From the NCBI RefSeq assembly GCF_014644295.1, contig NZ_BMKK01000007.1, positions 1 to 64,000 of the forward strand: 64,000 nt of DNA, given 5' to 3'. The translations under genes and the position numbers were made by a program. Shown one piece after another: positions 40,745 through 49,472 of this stretch. Position 1 is the first letter of the stretch. Every line of letters starts with the position of its first letter. This DNA comes from Emticicia aquatilis. GTDB taxonomy: Bacteria; Bacteroidota; Bacteroidia; Cytophagales; Spirosomataceae. The notes under the pieces are model-generated. The model worked only from the letters and a program-made list of their open reading frames with translations, had not been told where the DNA came from and made no database searches.

Positions 40745-43507
40745 TTACTTCATAAAAAAACTAAATATTCTTCGGCGAATACTCCATGCAAGAATAACTA
40801 TCACAACACTAACACCCACAATGGTATAAATAAATAAATTGGAGGGCAAGTCGATGCTTGTTGACTGACCTATCAGAATAAAGTTGGACCAATAGAACGG
40901 ATGGTCGGAATATGTACGAATTAAGTCAATTTTTGAGAGCCGAATGGCTTCATCGGTTGGAAATCCTTTTTGCAAATAATAGTAAAAACGCTGCGATAAT
41001 TTAGCCATACTTTCGTCGTGGGCGTTCCAGATGGTTGTAATAACCGATGGGCAACCTGCAAATTGAAAGGCCCTTGCCAAACTAATAATTCCTTCACCTT
41101 TACGAATTTTTCCTTTGCCTGTTTCGCAGGCACTTAGCACGACCAACTGGGTGTTTTTTAGCGAAAGGTTATATAATTCGAGTGTATAAAGCCTAAAATC
41201 TTTGCCATCAGGAAAGAGAGCAATAAACGATTTTGCTGGGTCTTGGTCATCTACTTGGGCGTGGGTGGCGAAGTGAATAATACCTTTGTTTTGATAGCTT
41301 TCTTGAAAATTTATTTTGGTTGCTTGTTTATCATGGAGAATCTGGCCATTGATACCAGCAATTTCGTTGACCGAAGCAGGCAACGCCTTGAATCCTTGGT
41401 CTCGAAAACGCCCTGTTTCCGCACCATTGCTAAAAGGAGCATAGGCAATGACATCAGTATTTTGCCCCGCATGATTAGAATCGAAGTGTAAAGTTGCAGA
41501 GTTTGCATAAGAAAAGGTGTATTTATAGACCAAATAATCGGCTTGAGCTTTGGGTTCTAAGACCTCGAAAGGCAGAAAACCGATGATTTCGTGGCGTGAA
41601 ACAATGATTTTAGTGATGTTTTGAAGTGTTTTTTCGATTGGTTGGACTAAAATATTATAGGATTTCTGAGCTAAAATATGGCCTTTGTAAGCATCAATTC
41701 CTGGTGGAGTATTGATGCTTTTATAGGTTTCAGTTAAAATTTTTGAAATATTTGCTGCGTCGTTTAGTTTGATTATTTGATAACCAGTTTTGTACAAAGC
41801 GACGTAATAAAGGCTATTTTCTCCTAAAAAGTAACTCAAAAATGCCGAGTTCTCTGCCAGTTTCTGTTGTACTTCTCGAAGTCCGATTTGTCGGTTTTCG
41901 TATTTAAGTTTGTAGTATTCCTTTGAGGATGCCTCAATTTTATTTACCAAATGATTGAGTTTTATTTTCGCATCAGAAAGGTCGGCGAGGGTTTTCTCAT
42001 TGCCCGCATCTAAGAGTTTTACTTGTAGCTTAACTATCTTCTGCCGCAAAGTTGCTTCTTCGGCCAGCAGGTTTTGGTCGAGATTGGCTGGTCTGATGTA
42101 GTTTTCTCTGACAACATCGCCCAAAGTAGCCGCTTTGCTGGCTTCGAGTACATAAAAGAACGCCTTTGCCCAAACTTCTGACTTTGTTTTTTGCCAGAGT
42201 TGATACACACTTTCGAGGGCTTTTTCATAGACTGGATATACCTTTTCGCTATAAAAAAGTTTTGACTCGGGCATATCGAATGTTTGGCGAAGCTTAGCTA
42301 CAAAATCAATCGTTTCGAGGTAGGTCTGGGCTGAAAGCTTTGGGTTTGTTGTGGCCAACAGTTCTGCTTTTTGTGTTAAAGCCACAAAATATTCTTGTGG
42401 AGCAATGACACGCTCAAACGCAAAAGTTGTTTTTTGATGGGTTGTATCGGAGGCTTTAAGAGCTTGTTCGCAATGAAACAGAGCTTCTTTTGTATTATTT
42501 TTTAGTTCATAAACCTCACTTAGCCCATTTTCGATGCGTGCTACTTGCACACCTTTTTGGTGGTGGAAGTTTTGGGTAAACTCTTTTAGTGCTTGTTTGT
42601 AAAACTTTTCGGCAAGGTCTGGTTTTTGTAATGATAAATAAGCTTCGGCTCGTAGCGTCAGAATATTTATCCATTGCCGTGGCTGTGCTTCTTTCGATTT
42701 TCTATAAAAACTTTCGGCTGATGATAAGGCTTTTAGTGTTTCGGTAGGTTGTTTCATTTGCTGAAAACAACGCCCCATTGCCAGATATACAACCGATGTT
42801 TTATCATCGCTTTCTGCCAGCGGAAGGGCCTCTTTGAGTAATTTTAGGGCGTTTCCGTATTCCTTTTTTTCTCGGTAATATTTGGCCATATTACTCAAAA
42901 CTGCATACTGATTAAGGCTTACATGCTCTTGCTTCCCAATCTGATGAGCTTCTTGAAAATAATTGAAAGCTTGTTCAGCATCACCGAGGTCATCGACCAA
43001 ACGTCCGTAATTGCTTAAAAAAGTAATCACAAAAGCCGACATTTTTTGCTCCAACCATTTCTTTTTTAGTAGAAAATCGTAGCATATTTTGAAGTGCTTT
43101 TCGGCTAAGTTTAGCTTATTAGGTGTTCGGCGGTAATATTCGGCAAGCTCAGCATTGAGTTGAAAAAACAAGGTGTCATAAGAAATACCTTTGACATTTT
43201 TTAGGTTTTTCAGCCCTTCTGAAACACACTGTGAAGCCTTCTCGTAATCATCGTTTGTAACATAAAAATCTACGGCTTTAAACAAATACATTTGAATATA
43301 AAACGGATATTTCTGCTGTTCAAAAAGCCTTTTTTGTTCGTTTTTATAGATAATTTCTGCTTTTTCGGTCGAAATTTGGTGGTTTTGGAGTTTAGAATAG
43401 ACATCATCTCTAAGGCTATTGATTTGGGCAATAGTCGGGTCAGGCTGTGCCGATGCAGATAGCCAAACTAACAAAGTCAGAGATAAGAAAAGTAAAAGTC
43501 TATTCAT
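40745..43507 (-). CDS. Exported TPR-CHAT (caspase-like) protein with C-terminal membrane anchor
   Basis: A 920-residue protein. Signal peptide (MNRLLLFLSLTLLVWLSASA), tetratricopeptide repeats (about 25-420), a coiled-coil stretch (about 480-545), then a CHAT domain (about 620-870) with the caspase-type dyad His749 (HFATHAQ) and Cys794 (LSACETGKG) and the following GEGIISLARAFQFAGCPSVI. A C-terminal helix (about 888-908) with basic residues behind it anchors it in the membrane, leaving the peptidase on the periplasmic side. It is a cysteine peptidase in architecture; the trigger and targets are unknown. A secreted protein gene lies 36 bp upstream on the same strand. Confidence 0.85.
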   Translation of the reverse strand: MNRLLLFLSLTLLVWLSASAQPDPTIAQINSLRDDVYSKLQNHQISTEKAEIIYKNEQKRLFEQQKYPFYIQMYLFKAVDFYVTNDDYEKASQCVSEGLKNLKNVKGISYDTLFFQLNAELAEYYRRTPNKLNLAEKHFKICYDFLLKKKWLEQKMSAFVITFLSNYGRLVDDLGDAEQAFNYFQEAHQIGKQEHVSLNQYAVLSNMAKYYREKKEYGNALKLLKEALPLAESDDKTSVVYLAMGRCFQQMKQPTETLKALSSAESFYRKSKEAQPRQWINILTLRAEAYLSLQKPDLAEKFYKQALKEFTQNFHHQKGVQVARIENGLSEVYELKNNTKEALFHCEQALKASDTTHQKTTFAFERVIAPQEYFVALTQKAELLATTNPKLSAQTYLETIDFVAKLRQTFDMPESKLFYSEKVYPVYEKALESVYQLWQKTKSEVWAKAFFYVLEASKAATLGDVVRENYIRPANLDQNLLAEEATLRQKIVKLQVKLLDAGNEKTLADLSDAKIKLNHLVNKIEASSKEYYKLKYENRQIGLREVQQKLAENSAFLSYFLGENSLYYVALYKTGYQIIKLNDAANISKILTETYKSINTPPGIDAYKGHILAQKSYNILVQPIEKTLQNITKIIVSRHEIIGFLPFEVLEPKAQADYLVYKYTFSYANSATLHFDSNHAGQNTDVIAYAPFSNGAETGRFRDQGFKALPASVNEIAGINGQILHDKQATKINFQESYQNKGIIHFATHAQVDDQDPAKSFIALFPDGKDFRLYTLELYNLSLKNTQLVVLSACETGKGKIRKGEGIISLARAFQFAGCPSVITTIWNAHDESMAKLSQRFYYYLQKGFPTDEAIRLSKIDLIRTYSDHPFYWSNFILIGQSTSIDLPSNLFIYTIVGVSVVIVILAWSIRRRIFSFFMK

Positions 43508-43543
43508 CGTTTTGGTTCACTCGTAATGGTCACTCTTTCCCAA

Positions 43544-44653
43544 TTATTCTTCAGTTCCTGCAGTTGGTGGTGGTACACGTACAGCGTTGATAGACCGTAA
43601 GTTTGTACCACCAGCGAGATATAGTACAAATGGTACATTTGAACTGATAACATTTGTAAAATAACTATCTAAGTAATTAGTACGGTTAATGACATTGCCG
43701 TTTGAATCAAAATACTGAGCAATCGTATTCGCTGAGGCCTTGTGTGTAAATATTCTCATACGATAAGTTGGCAGATTACTTGATTTAGGTAAAAAATAAA
43801 TAATGCCATAGTTATGTTGTGGCTTATTGGTACCAGTCGGAAAAGTTAGTACACCATTTGTAATGACAAACCACTGAGAAGAGCTAATAATATTGTAACT
43901 CTCGGCATTGGTTATGCTCATTCCCGAAAGTAAATTAATCGATGTTGTATTTTTAATAATTCGGTCAGTTACCGTTATAAAAGATGCGTATTTTTCGGTA
44001 AAAATCTTATTAGTAAATCTAAAGGCCTTTACACCCAAAATACTCCCTTCTCGACGTTCAAAACTACCCGCTTCTCTGCTTAAATAGATATAATTTGCAT
44101 CATCTGACCTCACTACGACATCAATTGGCTGATTATAAATACTCGGATTTGACCATTGTGATTGAGAAACAAGCCTCAGTATTTCCTGAGTTGTTAAGTT
44201 TTGCATCGTCGAACTCAATGTATTTTCGAAAACAATTACTTCTTGGTTATCTAACAAAAAGCCATTGGGCGATGAGCCTCCGAGCGAAGTTTTTACGTCG
44301 CCGATGGCATTATCGGCTGCTTTAAAATCTCTCATACCACTTGCTGTATAACTGTTATTAGTACCCATGCTGAGTGTAAATGACTTAATATTAGCAATTT
44401 GTGCAGTATTAAATGTTTGCTCGGTGCAAGTCAAACAAACCCAATTAGTACCGTTATAAACTCGAACTACGTTATAGGTTTTATCAAAAACCATCATGCC
44501 CACCTGTGGATTTGTAAAATTGGTGATTTGAGCATTGGATAGTGTAGGCAATTGGACATTGCCCGAACCACCAGCCGAAATAGTGACCGACTGAGCAATA
44601 GATGCAAAAACGACCATCAATAGCAGAGCAATAACACTGAAAAATTTTTTCAT
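43544..44653 (-). CDS. Secreted protein of unknown function
   Basis: A 369-residue protein; the start at 44653 gives a signal peptide (MKKFFSVIALLLMVVFASIA). The mature N-terminus (SVTISAGGSGNVQLPTLSN, then MMVFDKTYNVVRVYNGTNWVCL) is like the tail-fibre-type surface proteins of Bacteroidota, where a VYNGTNW motif recurs. The remainder is beta-rich with no catalytic residues I can identify. It is the gene just before the CHAT-TPR gene (36 bp apart), so the two are likely co-transcribed. Confidence 0.6.
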   Translation of the reverse strand: MKKFFSVIALLLMVVFASIAQSVTISAGGSGNVQLPTLSNAQITNFTNPQVGMMVFDKTYNVVRVYNGTNWVCLTCTEQTFNTAQIANIKSFTLSMGTNNSYTASGMRDFKAADNAIGDVKTSLGGSSPNGFLLDNQEVIVFENTLSSTMQNLTTQEILRLVSQSQWSNPSIYNQPIDVVVRSDDANYIYLSREAGSFERREGSILGVKAFRFTNKIFTEKYASFITVTDRIIKNTTSINLLSGMSITNAESYNIISSSQWFVITNGVLTFPTGTNKPQHNYGIIYFLPKSSNLPTYRMRIFTHKASANTIAQYFDSNGNVINRTNYLDSYFTNVISSNVPFVLYLAGGTNLRSINAVRVPPPTAGTEE

Positions 44654-44747
44654 TTCAACAGTTTTTAATAAATGACTGAATTTGAAAACTTCGTGGAACC
44701 TCATAATCATTTGTACGAATTTAGTCATAAATTTTGCAAAAACATAC

Positions 44748-44787
44748 ACTCCCCACATCATCAATCTTTGATACGGAGAGTGTAGAT
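44748..44787 (-). terminator. Hairpin between lipoprotein and secreted-protein genes
   Basis: TACACTC pairs with GAGTGTA around a long loop that includes ATCTTTGATACGG. A weak terminator after the lipoprotein gene at 44816-45787. Confidence 0.35.
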
Positions 44788-44815
44788 TATTTCGGATTAT
44801 AAGTGCATTTCAGTT

Positions 44816-45787
44816 TTATTTTTTTGCATAATCATAAGTCGGTTTTATTTGTCCCGCTCCAATCAAGGTAGGCAAAGCAGGGCAAAGAGTGAGGTTGTTT
44901 GAAAGTATGCCCATGGCACTACCTACCACAAAGTTGCGTGGTACACAACCTGTGTTTGCATTGAAATCTAAACCTAATTCTTTATTGGTCCATAGTACAT
45001 TTGCGGCATTGTAATTATTGGTACTTATCAATGTTCCATTCAAGGCGAGTTCCCACATATTTCCAAAATTTGCACCACAGAAAGTATTGCCTGCCCCTGC
45101 TATCACCCAAACTCTGGTTATATTTCCTACTGTTCTGAATGTCAAACCATTCAATTGAACACTGGTAGGAATTACAGTCGGTACATTTACCCAAGAGAGT
45201 CCGTTGAGGGAAGAAACTATTCTATTTGTACCTTCTACGATAGCATAGTATCTATTATTGGCGAGGCAATATTCAATATCTTGTAAATAGATTTGATTAT
45301 TTCCTATCATTGTCGGCCCAACATTTACGGCTGCTCCTGTTGCTGGATTTATTTTTAATAATCTTCCTGGAAAATTTGAATTGATACCCGTAACCCCAAA
45401 AATTGTTGGCGGAGTTGTAGCCGAAGTTGGAGCTTTGGTGATACCAGTTACACTTTTTACTGCAACTGCACCAATCATAATTTGGCTGGCTGCCGTAGTG
45501 TTTCCTGTAACCATATCGACGTTTACTAAATAAGAATCAAGTCCGCCTATGTGTGGCGTACCAGAGTTGCCTGCCAAAACCAACGAATAAATTTCGCAAC
45601 CAACGGCTAAAACTTTATCGGGTGAAATGTTTTTCAAAGACTCATCTGATGATAAATCTGTATGGGTTTGAATAGCAGATTTTTGAGCGTTTCCAACAGC
45701 AGGTGTTAAGTCCTGATTTTTTTCACAGGCAAATAATAGAGCGGTAGAAACAGTAATGGCAGCTAATAATCTGTAAGAAGTTTTCAT
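44816..45787 (-). CDS. Lipoprotein of unknown function, paralogue 1
   Basis: A 323-residue lipoprotein with lipobox LFAC (Cys21). It shares most of its length with the product of the next gene upstream (46015-47001). Both contain GLDSYLVNVDMVTG or GLDSYLANVDMVTG, VKSVTGITK, a RLLKINPATG or RLLRVNPATG motif, LQDIEYC, YYAI-EGTNRI and ELGLDF, and both end in TYDYAKK/TYDFAKR. The repeated L-D-x-x-N-P-A-T-G and D-x-x-T-G words look like beta-propeller blades. Function is unknown. Probably an outer-membrane protein. Confidence 0.65.
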   Translation of the reverse strand: MKTSYRLLAAITVSTALLFACEKNQDLTPAVGNAQKSAIQTHTDLSSDESLKNISPDKVLAVGCEIYSLVLAGNSGTPHIGGLDSYLVNVDMVTGNTTAASQIMIGAVAVKSVTGITKAPTSATTPPTIFGVTGINSNFPGRLLKINPATGAAVNVGPTMIGNNQIYLQDIEYCLANNRYYAIVEGTNRIVSSLNGLSWVNVPTVIPTSVQLNGLTFRTVGNITRVWVIAGAGNTFCGANFGNMWELALNGTLISTNNYNAANVLWTNKELGLDFNANTGCVPRNFVVGSAMGILSNNLTLCPALPTLIGAGQIKPTYDYAKK

Positions 45788-45887
45788 AGGAGTAATGTTT
45801 TAATATTATAGATTCGTATTTTTCAAATGCTCGTTTTATACTTTAATATCAGTAGTTGTGTGGTTTGTAACTTTCATGGAAAAAATA

Positions 45888-46014
45888 TTTTAGACAAGAG
45901 ATAAAAGACAAGAGAAGTGTTTTGCACAAAAAGTGTACGTCTTTTTCGGTTTGTTTCTCCTAAAATCTTTTGTCTCTTGTCTAAAATCTCTTGTCTAAAA
46001 TCTCTTGTCTAAAA
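45888..46014. repeat. 14-nt tandem repeats forming a long hairpin
   Basis: TCTCTTGTCTAAAA occurs three times head-to-tail (45973-45986, 45987-46000, 46001-46014). Its complement occurs at 45888-45901, with a one-base variant (TAAAAGACAAGAGA) at 45902-45915. The right end touches the stop codon of the 46015-47001 gene, so the structure likely terminates that gene. Confidence 0.75.
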
Positions 46015-47001
46015 TTATCTCTTAGCAAAATCATAAGTAGCTTTTATACCGCTGCCACCGATTGGAGCAGGAATACCACCGCCCGAACACAATGTCATAT
46101 TATGCGATAAAAAGCCCGATGCACTTCCCACTACAAAATTGCGAATGACACAAGCAGTATTTTGGTAAAAATCTAAACCTAATTCGGGCGTAACTGGGCC
46201 AGCAGTAGCAGCATTGTAAGAATTATTAGCTATGAAAGCTCCTCCCAAAGTATAATTAAACATATCGCCAAATTTCCCTCCACATAGGGTGTTAGCTTGT
46301 CCTGCAATCACCCAAAGCGTTTCAACGCCAGCTGCATTTTTTTGAAACGTCAGACCATTTAAGCGGAAATTGGTCGGAGCAACCGCTAAAAGCGTCCAGT
46401 TGAGAGCATCAGGCGATATCATAATTCGATTTGTACCTTCCATGATAGCATAGTAGCGGGCATTAGTAGTGCAATACTCGATGTCTTGCAGAGCTATCAC
46501 CGCTCCTGCCGATACTGTTGCTCCTACATTCACACTTACACCCGTAGCTGGATTTACTCTTAATAATCGACGTGGAATGCTTGAATTCATGCCCGTAACT
46601 GCATAAAGTGTTGGAGCTGCAGCAGGAATCTTAGTAATACCTGTAACTGATTTCACGATTAAACCACCAACTGTGATAGCACTCGCAGCTGTTGTAGCTC
46701 CCGTAACCATATCAACGTTAGCCAAGTAAGAGTCCAACCCACCTGCGTGTGGTGTAGCCGTAACACCCGATAGCACCAACGAGTAGTTTTCGCAGGCAGC
46801 AGCTAAGATTTTGTCGCTCCCGACGTTTTGTAATGATTCGTTTACAAAAGGTGAAGTTGTGTGAGATTTGGTAACATCAAAAGTTGTTGTTTGATTGGTA
46901 GTTGAATTGGGTACAAGGCTTTCGTTTTTTTCGCAACTCAATAGACCTAAAGTCGTTAATGAAAGAACTAATGCACCCGTACGATAAAATGATGTTTTCA
47001 T
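46015..47001 (-). CDS. Lipoprotein of unknown function, paralogue 2
   Basis: A 328-residue lipoprotein with lipobox LLSC (Cys23), a tandem paralogue of the 44816-45787 product with the same order of motifs. Differences lie in the N-terminal 60 residues and in surface loops. A gene duplication is the simple explanation; the hairpin of 14-nt repeats separates the two copies. No enzyme motif is seen. Confidence 0.65.
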   Translation of the reverse strand: MKTSFYRTGALVLSLTTLGLLSCEKNESLVPNSTTNQTTTFDVTKSHTTSPFVNESLQNVGSDKILAAACENYSLVLSGVTATPHAGGLDSYLANVDMVTGATTAASAITVGGLIVKSVTGITKIPAAAPTLYAVTGMNSSIPRRLLRVNPATGVSVNVGATVSAGAVIALQDIEYCTTNARYYAIMEGTNRIMISPDALNWTLLAVAPTNFRLNGLTFQKNAAGVETLWVIAGQANTLCGGKFGDMFNYTLGGAFIANNSYNAATAGPVTPELGLDFYQNTACVIRNFVVGSASGFLSHNMTLCSGGGIPAPIGGSGIKATYDFAKR

Positions 47002-47476
47002 GGCTGTAAAATTGTTTAGTGTATGTTTTTAAATTTCCTTACTCTTTTGACGGATTTTCAGGGAAACCTCCTTCGTTATAATTAGTTTTCATTCATTAAT
47101 ATCAGACACCCTACTTGATGTAACCTTCGTAAACTAAATTTTTTAAAATATTTTTTCTTAGCATTGTTTTTGATATGTAAATAATTGATAGTCAGCGTTT
47201 TGGTTATATGTAAAAAACTAAAAAAATTACACCGCCAAATAAAAAAGAAAAAGATTTTGCGAAATAATATTGATTATAAGGCTTAGAGAATCGACTTTTG
47301 TTGGGGTAATTTTATGTAACATGTAGGACAAGTTTTCAACTTGTCAATTTTAGCAGAGTTTTACTGCCTAAATTCCACCGCTCAGTATATTTTCCTATTA
47401 TATATTAAACCTTTTCAAAAAAAAATATCAAAGCGAGGTTACATTTATTGGGTTCGCTGATATTAAATAAAAGAAG
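47002..47476. other. 475-bp divergent intergenic region
   Basis: AT-rich DNA between the lipoprotein and sigma-factor genes. I see one REP-like hairpin (47323-47345), but no RNA gene, no ORF worth calling and no convincing TTG/TAnnTTTG promoter on either strand. The sigma-factor gene may use a non-housekeeping promoter. Confidence 0.5.
47323..47345. repeat. Solo REP-like hairpin (GTAxGACAA family)
   Basis: GTAG followed by GACAAGTT-TTC-AACTTGTC. Compared with the copy at 25795-25817, the sixth stem pair is G-C here and T-A there, a compensatory change that keeps the hairpin. Confidence 0.65.
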
Positions 47477-48079
47477 ATGAATTTTAGTTTATCAAAACAA
47501 TGGACTGATGAGGCAATCGTGGAAGGAATCCTGACAGGAGGACGCCGAGAACACGAAGCTTTGGTAGCCCTTTACAAGAAATTCCATGTTTCACTGGAGC
47601 GTTTTATTACGCACCGTAGCTCAGACCGAGACTACGCCAAACAACCCGAAGATATTATTTGGGAAGCAATTGAGGCGTTTGTGGTGAACGTAAAAAAGCA
47701 GTCTTATAGCCTAAAAGATGCTGCCTTGGAAACATACCTAAAAAGTATTTGCAAGAATTTGTGGTTTCGATATATTTCTTCGGAAGCATCACGTGACGAA
47801 CGCCAAACCAAGTATATGGCAGATTGGGACGAACTCGACGATGATGTAAGCGAAACCCTGATTGAGAAAGAAAACTGGGCGTATTATATTGATATTGTTA
47901 GTAAAGCAGGCAAAAACTGCCGACAAATACTGGATATGCGATTGATTGATGGCTTTTCGATGCAAGAAATCTCGCAGAAACTCGTAGCTGACGGAGTCTT
48001 TGAAAGCGACCAGACCGTGCGAAATACCAAAAGCAAGTGCCTAAAGAAAATTATGGAAATGATAAACGTGAACTTTTAA
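47477..48079 (+). CDS. RNA polymerase sigma-70 family (ECF-like) sigma factor
   Basis: A 200-residue protein. Region 2 (about 25-100) contains LVALYKKFHVSLERFITHR and DIIWEAIEAFVVNV. Region 4 (about 140-195) has CRQILDMRLIDGFSMQEISQKL followed by a recognition helix SDQTVRNTKSKCLKKI. It is divergent from classical ECF factors, as many Bacteroidota ones are. The next gene (13 bp) encodes a single-pass membrane protein with a cytoplasmic N-terminal part, the usual anti-sigma arrangement. Confidence 0.8.
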   Translation: MNFSLSKQWTDEAIVEGILTGGRREHEALVALYKKFHVSLERFITHRSSDRDYAKQPEDIIWEAIEAFVVNVKKQSYSLKDAALETYLKSICKNLWFRYISSEASRDERQTKYMADWDELDDDVSETLIEKENWAYYIDIVSKAGKNCRQILDMRLIDGFSMQEISQKLVADGVFESDQTVRNTKSKCLKKIMEMINVNF

Positions 48080-48091
48080 TAAATAACCGCC

Positions 48092-48721
48092 ATGACTGAC
48101 CTTTTACAAGAACAAATCGAAGATTACGTGGCAGGCGTGATGTCCGAAACCGATAAAGTCAGCTTTGAAGAAAAAATAAAATCCGATGCACAGCTTCTTC
48201 AACAAGTAAACGAAACTCAGCGTTTACGAGAAATTTTGTTGCGTAGCCGTGTACGTAGGCAAGTAGATGCTGCTCGTGCCGAAATCAATCAACCTCGAAA
48301 AGGTAAAGGATTGATATTTATGCTTGGTGGTTTTGCGGCAGCCGCCAGTGTTCTATTGTTCATGCTGTCGTCGCCGATGATGCTTACTTCACAAGAGTTT
48401 AATTATCGAGGAGAAACCACCATCAACCAAGCAAGCGAAGCACGGGCTAATGATTTTGAAAAAGCCAAAGCAATTATCAATAAAGGCGAAAACCCACAAG
48501 ATGCCATAATGATTTTAGAGAAACTGGCCTACAACCCCGAAATTAGCTCAAACTACCAACGAAACTCAAAATGGATGCTGGTAATTGCTTATTTGCAAGC
48601 CGACAAAGCCGATAAAGCCGAAGAAACTTTCAATAAAATCAATTGTGAAGGCATCGAATGCCCATATTCAACATGGGAAAAAACTAAGATTAAATGGCAG
48701 ATATTCTGGGGAAAGAATTGA
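48092..48721 (+). CDS. Putative anti-sigma factor / single-pass membrane protein with TPR-like tail
   Basis: A 209-residue protein. The N-terminal cytoplasmic part (about 1-70, DLLQEQIEDYVAGVMSETDKVSFEEKI) resembles the anti-sigma leader found in Bacteroidota, without the zinc HxxxCxxC site. One transmembrane helix (about 72-93, FMLGGFAAAASVLLFML) follows, and the periplasmic tail (about 110-205) is TPR-like (AIMILEKLAYNPEIS, WMLVIAYLQADKADKA). It is 13 bp downstream of the sigma-factor gene, so anti-sigma function is inferred from context. Confidence 0.65.
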   Translation: MTDLLQEQIEDYVAGVMSETDKVSFEEKIKSDAQLLQQVNETQRLREILLRSRVRRQVDAARAEINQPRKGKGLIFMLGGFAAAASVLLFMLSSPMMLTSQEFNYRGETTINQASEARANDFEKAKAIINKGENPQDAIMILEKLAYNPEISSNYQRNSKWMLVIAYLQADKADKAEETFNKINCEGIECPYSTWEKTKIKWQIFWGKN

Positions 48722-48729
48722 AAAATACC

Positions 48730-48737
48730 TACTTTTG
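48730..48737 (+). promoter_or_regulatory. Candidate -7 element of ispF
   Basis: TACTTTTG matches TAnnTTTG, 21 bp before the ATG at 48759, giving a very short leader. No TTG at the proper -33 distance. Confidence 0.35.
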
Positions 48738-48758
48738 CCAAAAAGAAATCTGTAATTT

Positions 48759-49235
48759 ATGAATATTAGAATAGGGCAAGGCTACGACGTACACCAACTC
48801 GGCGAAGGCTATGATTTATGGTTGGGTGGCGTAAAGATTCCGCACACAGTTGGTTCGGTTGGTCATTCAGATGCTGATGTGCTACTGCACGCCATGTGTG
48901 ATGCACTTCTCGGAGCCGCCGCCATGGGCGATATTGGTAAGCACTTCAAAAACACCGACCCACGTTGGAAAGGCATCGACAGCAAGATTTTATTGAAAAT
49001 TGTAGTAGAAATGCTCGAAAAAGAAGGCTATAAAATCGGGAATATTGATTCGACGGTTTGCTTGCAAGAACCCAAAATCGGCAAATATATTCCAGAAATG
49101 ATAAAAGCGATTTCGGAAGTAACTGGCTTACCCGAAAACTGCATCTCAATAAAAGCTACAACCACCGAAGAAATGGGTTTTGTTGGCCGAAAGGAAGGTT
49201 TAGATGCTCATGCTATTGCATTGATTTATAAATAA
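48759..49235 (+). CDS. ispF: 2-C-methyl-D-erythritol 2,4-cyclodiphosphate synthase
   Basis: A 158-residue enzyme of the MEP isoprenoid pathway. Metal ligands Asp10 and His12 (GYDVHQL) and His44 (DVLLHAMCDALLGAA) are present, with HSDADV before them and KATTTEEMGFVGRKEG at the C-terminus. The family forms trimers with active sites at subunit interfaces. The gene is not beside ispD here. It is followed by a strong intrinsic terminator. Confidence 0.93.
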   Translation: MNIRIGQGYDVHQLGEGYDLWLGGVKIPHTVGSVGHSDADVLLHAMCDALLGAAAMGDIGKHFKNTDPRWKGIDSKILLKIVVEMLEKEGYKIGNIDSTVCLQEPKIGKYIPEMIKAISEVTGLPENCISIKATTTEEMGFVGRKEGLDAHAIALIYK

Positions 49236-49238
49236 TTA

Positions 49239-49268
49239 CAAACGTCTGTACCGCAGTTCTGACGTTTT
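49239..49268. repeat. REP-like element (AAACGTC...GACGTTT), copy 1
   Basis: 30-nt element with 7-bp terminal stem AAACGTC/GACGTTT. Read on the minus strand it matches copy 2 at 49423-49452 in 24 of 30 positions. Confidence 0.6.
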
Positions 49269-49279
49269 ATTTTGTTTCT

Positions 49280-49317
49280 AAGGAAGTCTTCGCTCTGAGC
49301 GAAGACTTCCTTTTTTT
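49280..49317 (+). terminator. Strong intrinsic terminator after ispF
   Basis: AAGGAAGTCTTCGCT (49280-49294), loop CTG, perfect complement (49298-49312), then T-run to 49317. Confidence 0.88.
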
Positions 49318-49422
49318 GTCGTTACATCGCCAATTTCAAGTAGATTGTCGAAAACACCTAATTGACTATATGAGTTTAGCGGTTTTTCATTAAATTGCAT
49401 AAAACATTTTCATAATCTCGCT

Positions 49423-49452
49423 CAAACGTCAGACTTGTGGTGCCGACGTTTG
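49423..49452. repeat. REP-like element (AAACGTC...GACGTTT), copy 2
   Basis: CAAACGTCAGACTTG...GACGTTTG, in inverted orientation to copy 1. The two flank the ispF terminator and end 20 bp before the amidohydrolase start. Confidence 0.6.
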
Positions 49453-49472
49453 TAAAAACCTACCATTATTTA

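Noticed and set aside
45888-46014. Tandem 14-nt repeats considered as a CRISPR array
   Set aside because: The units are contiguous without spacers, with inverted copies nearby, and there are no cas genes.
47002-47476. tRNA or riboswitch in the long intergenic region
   Set aside because: No cloverleaf, no T-loop GTTCRA consensus in the right frame and no known riboswitch core seen by eye.
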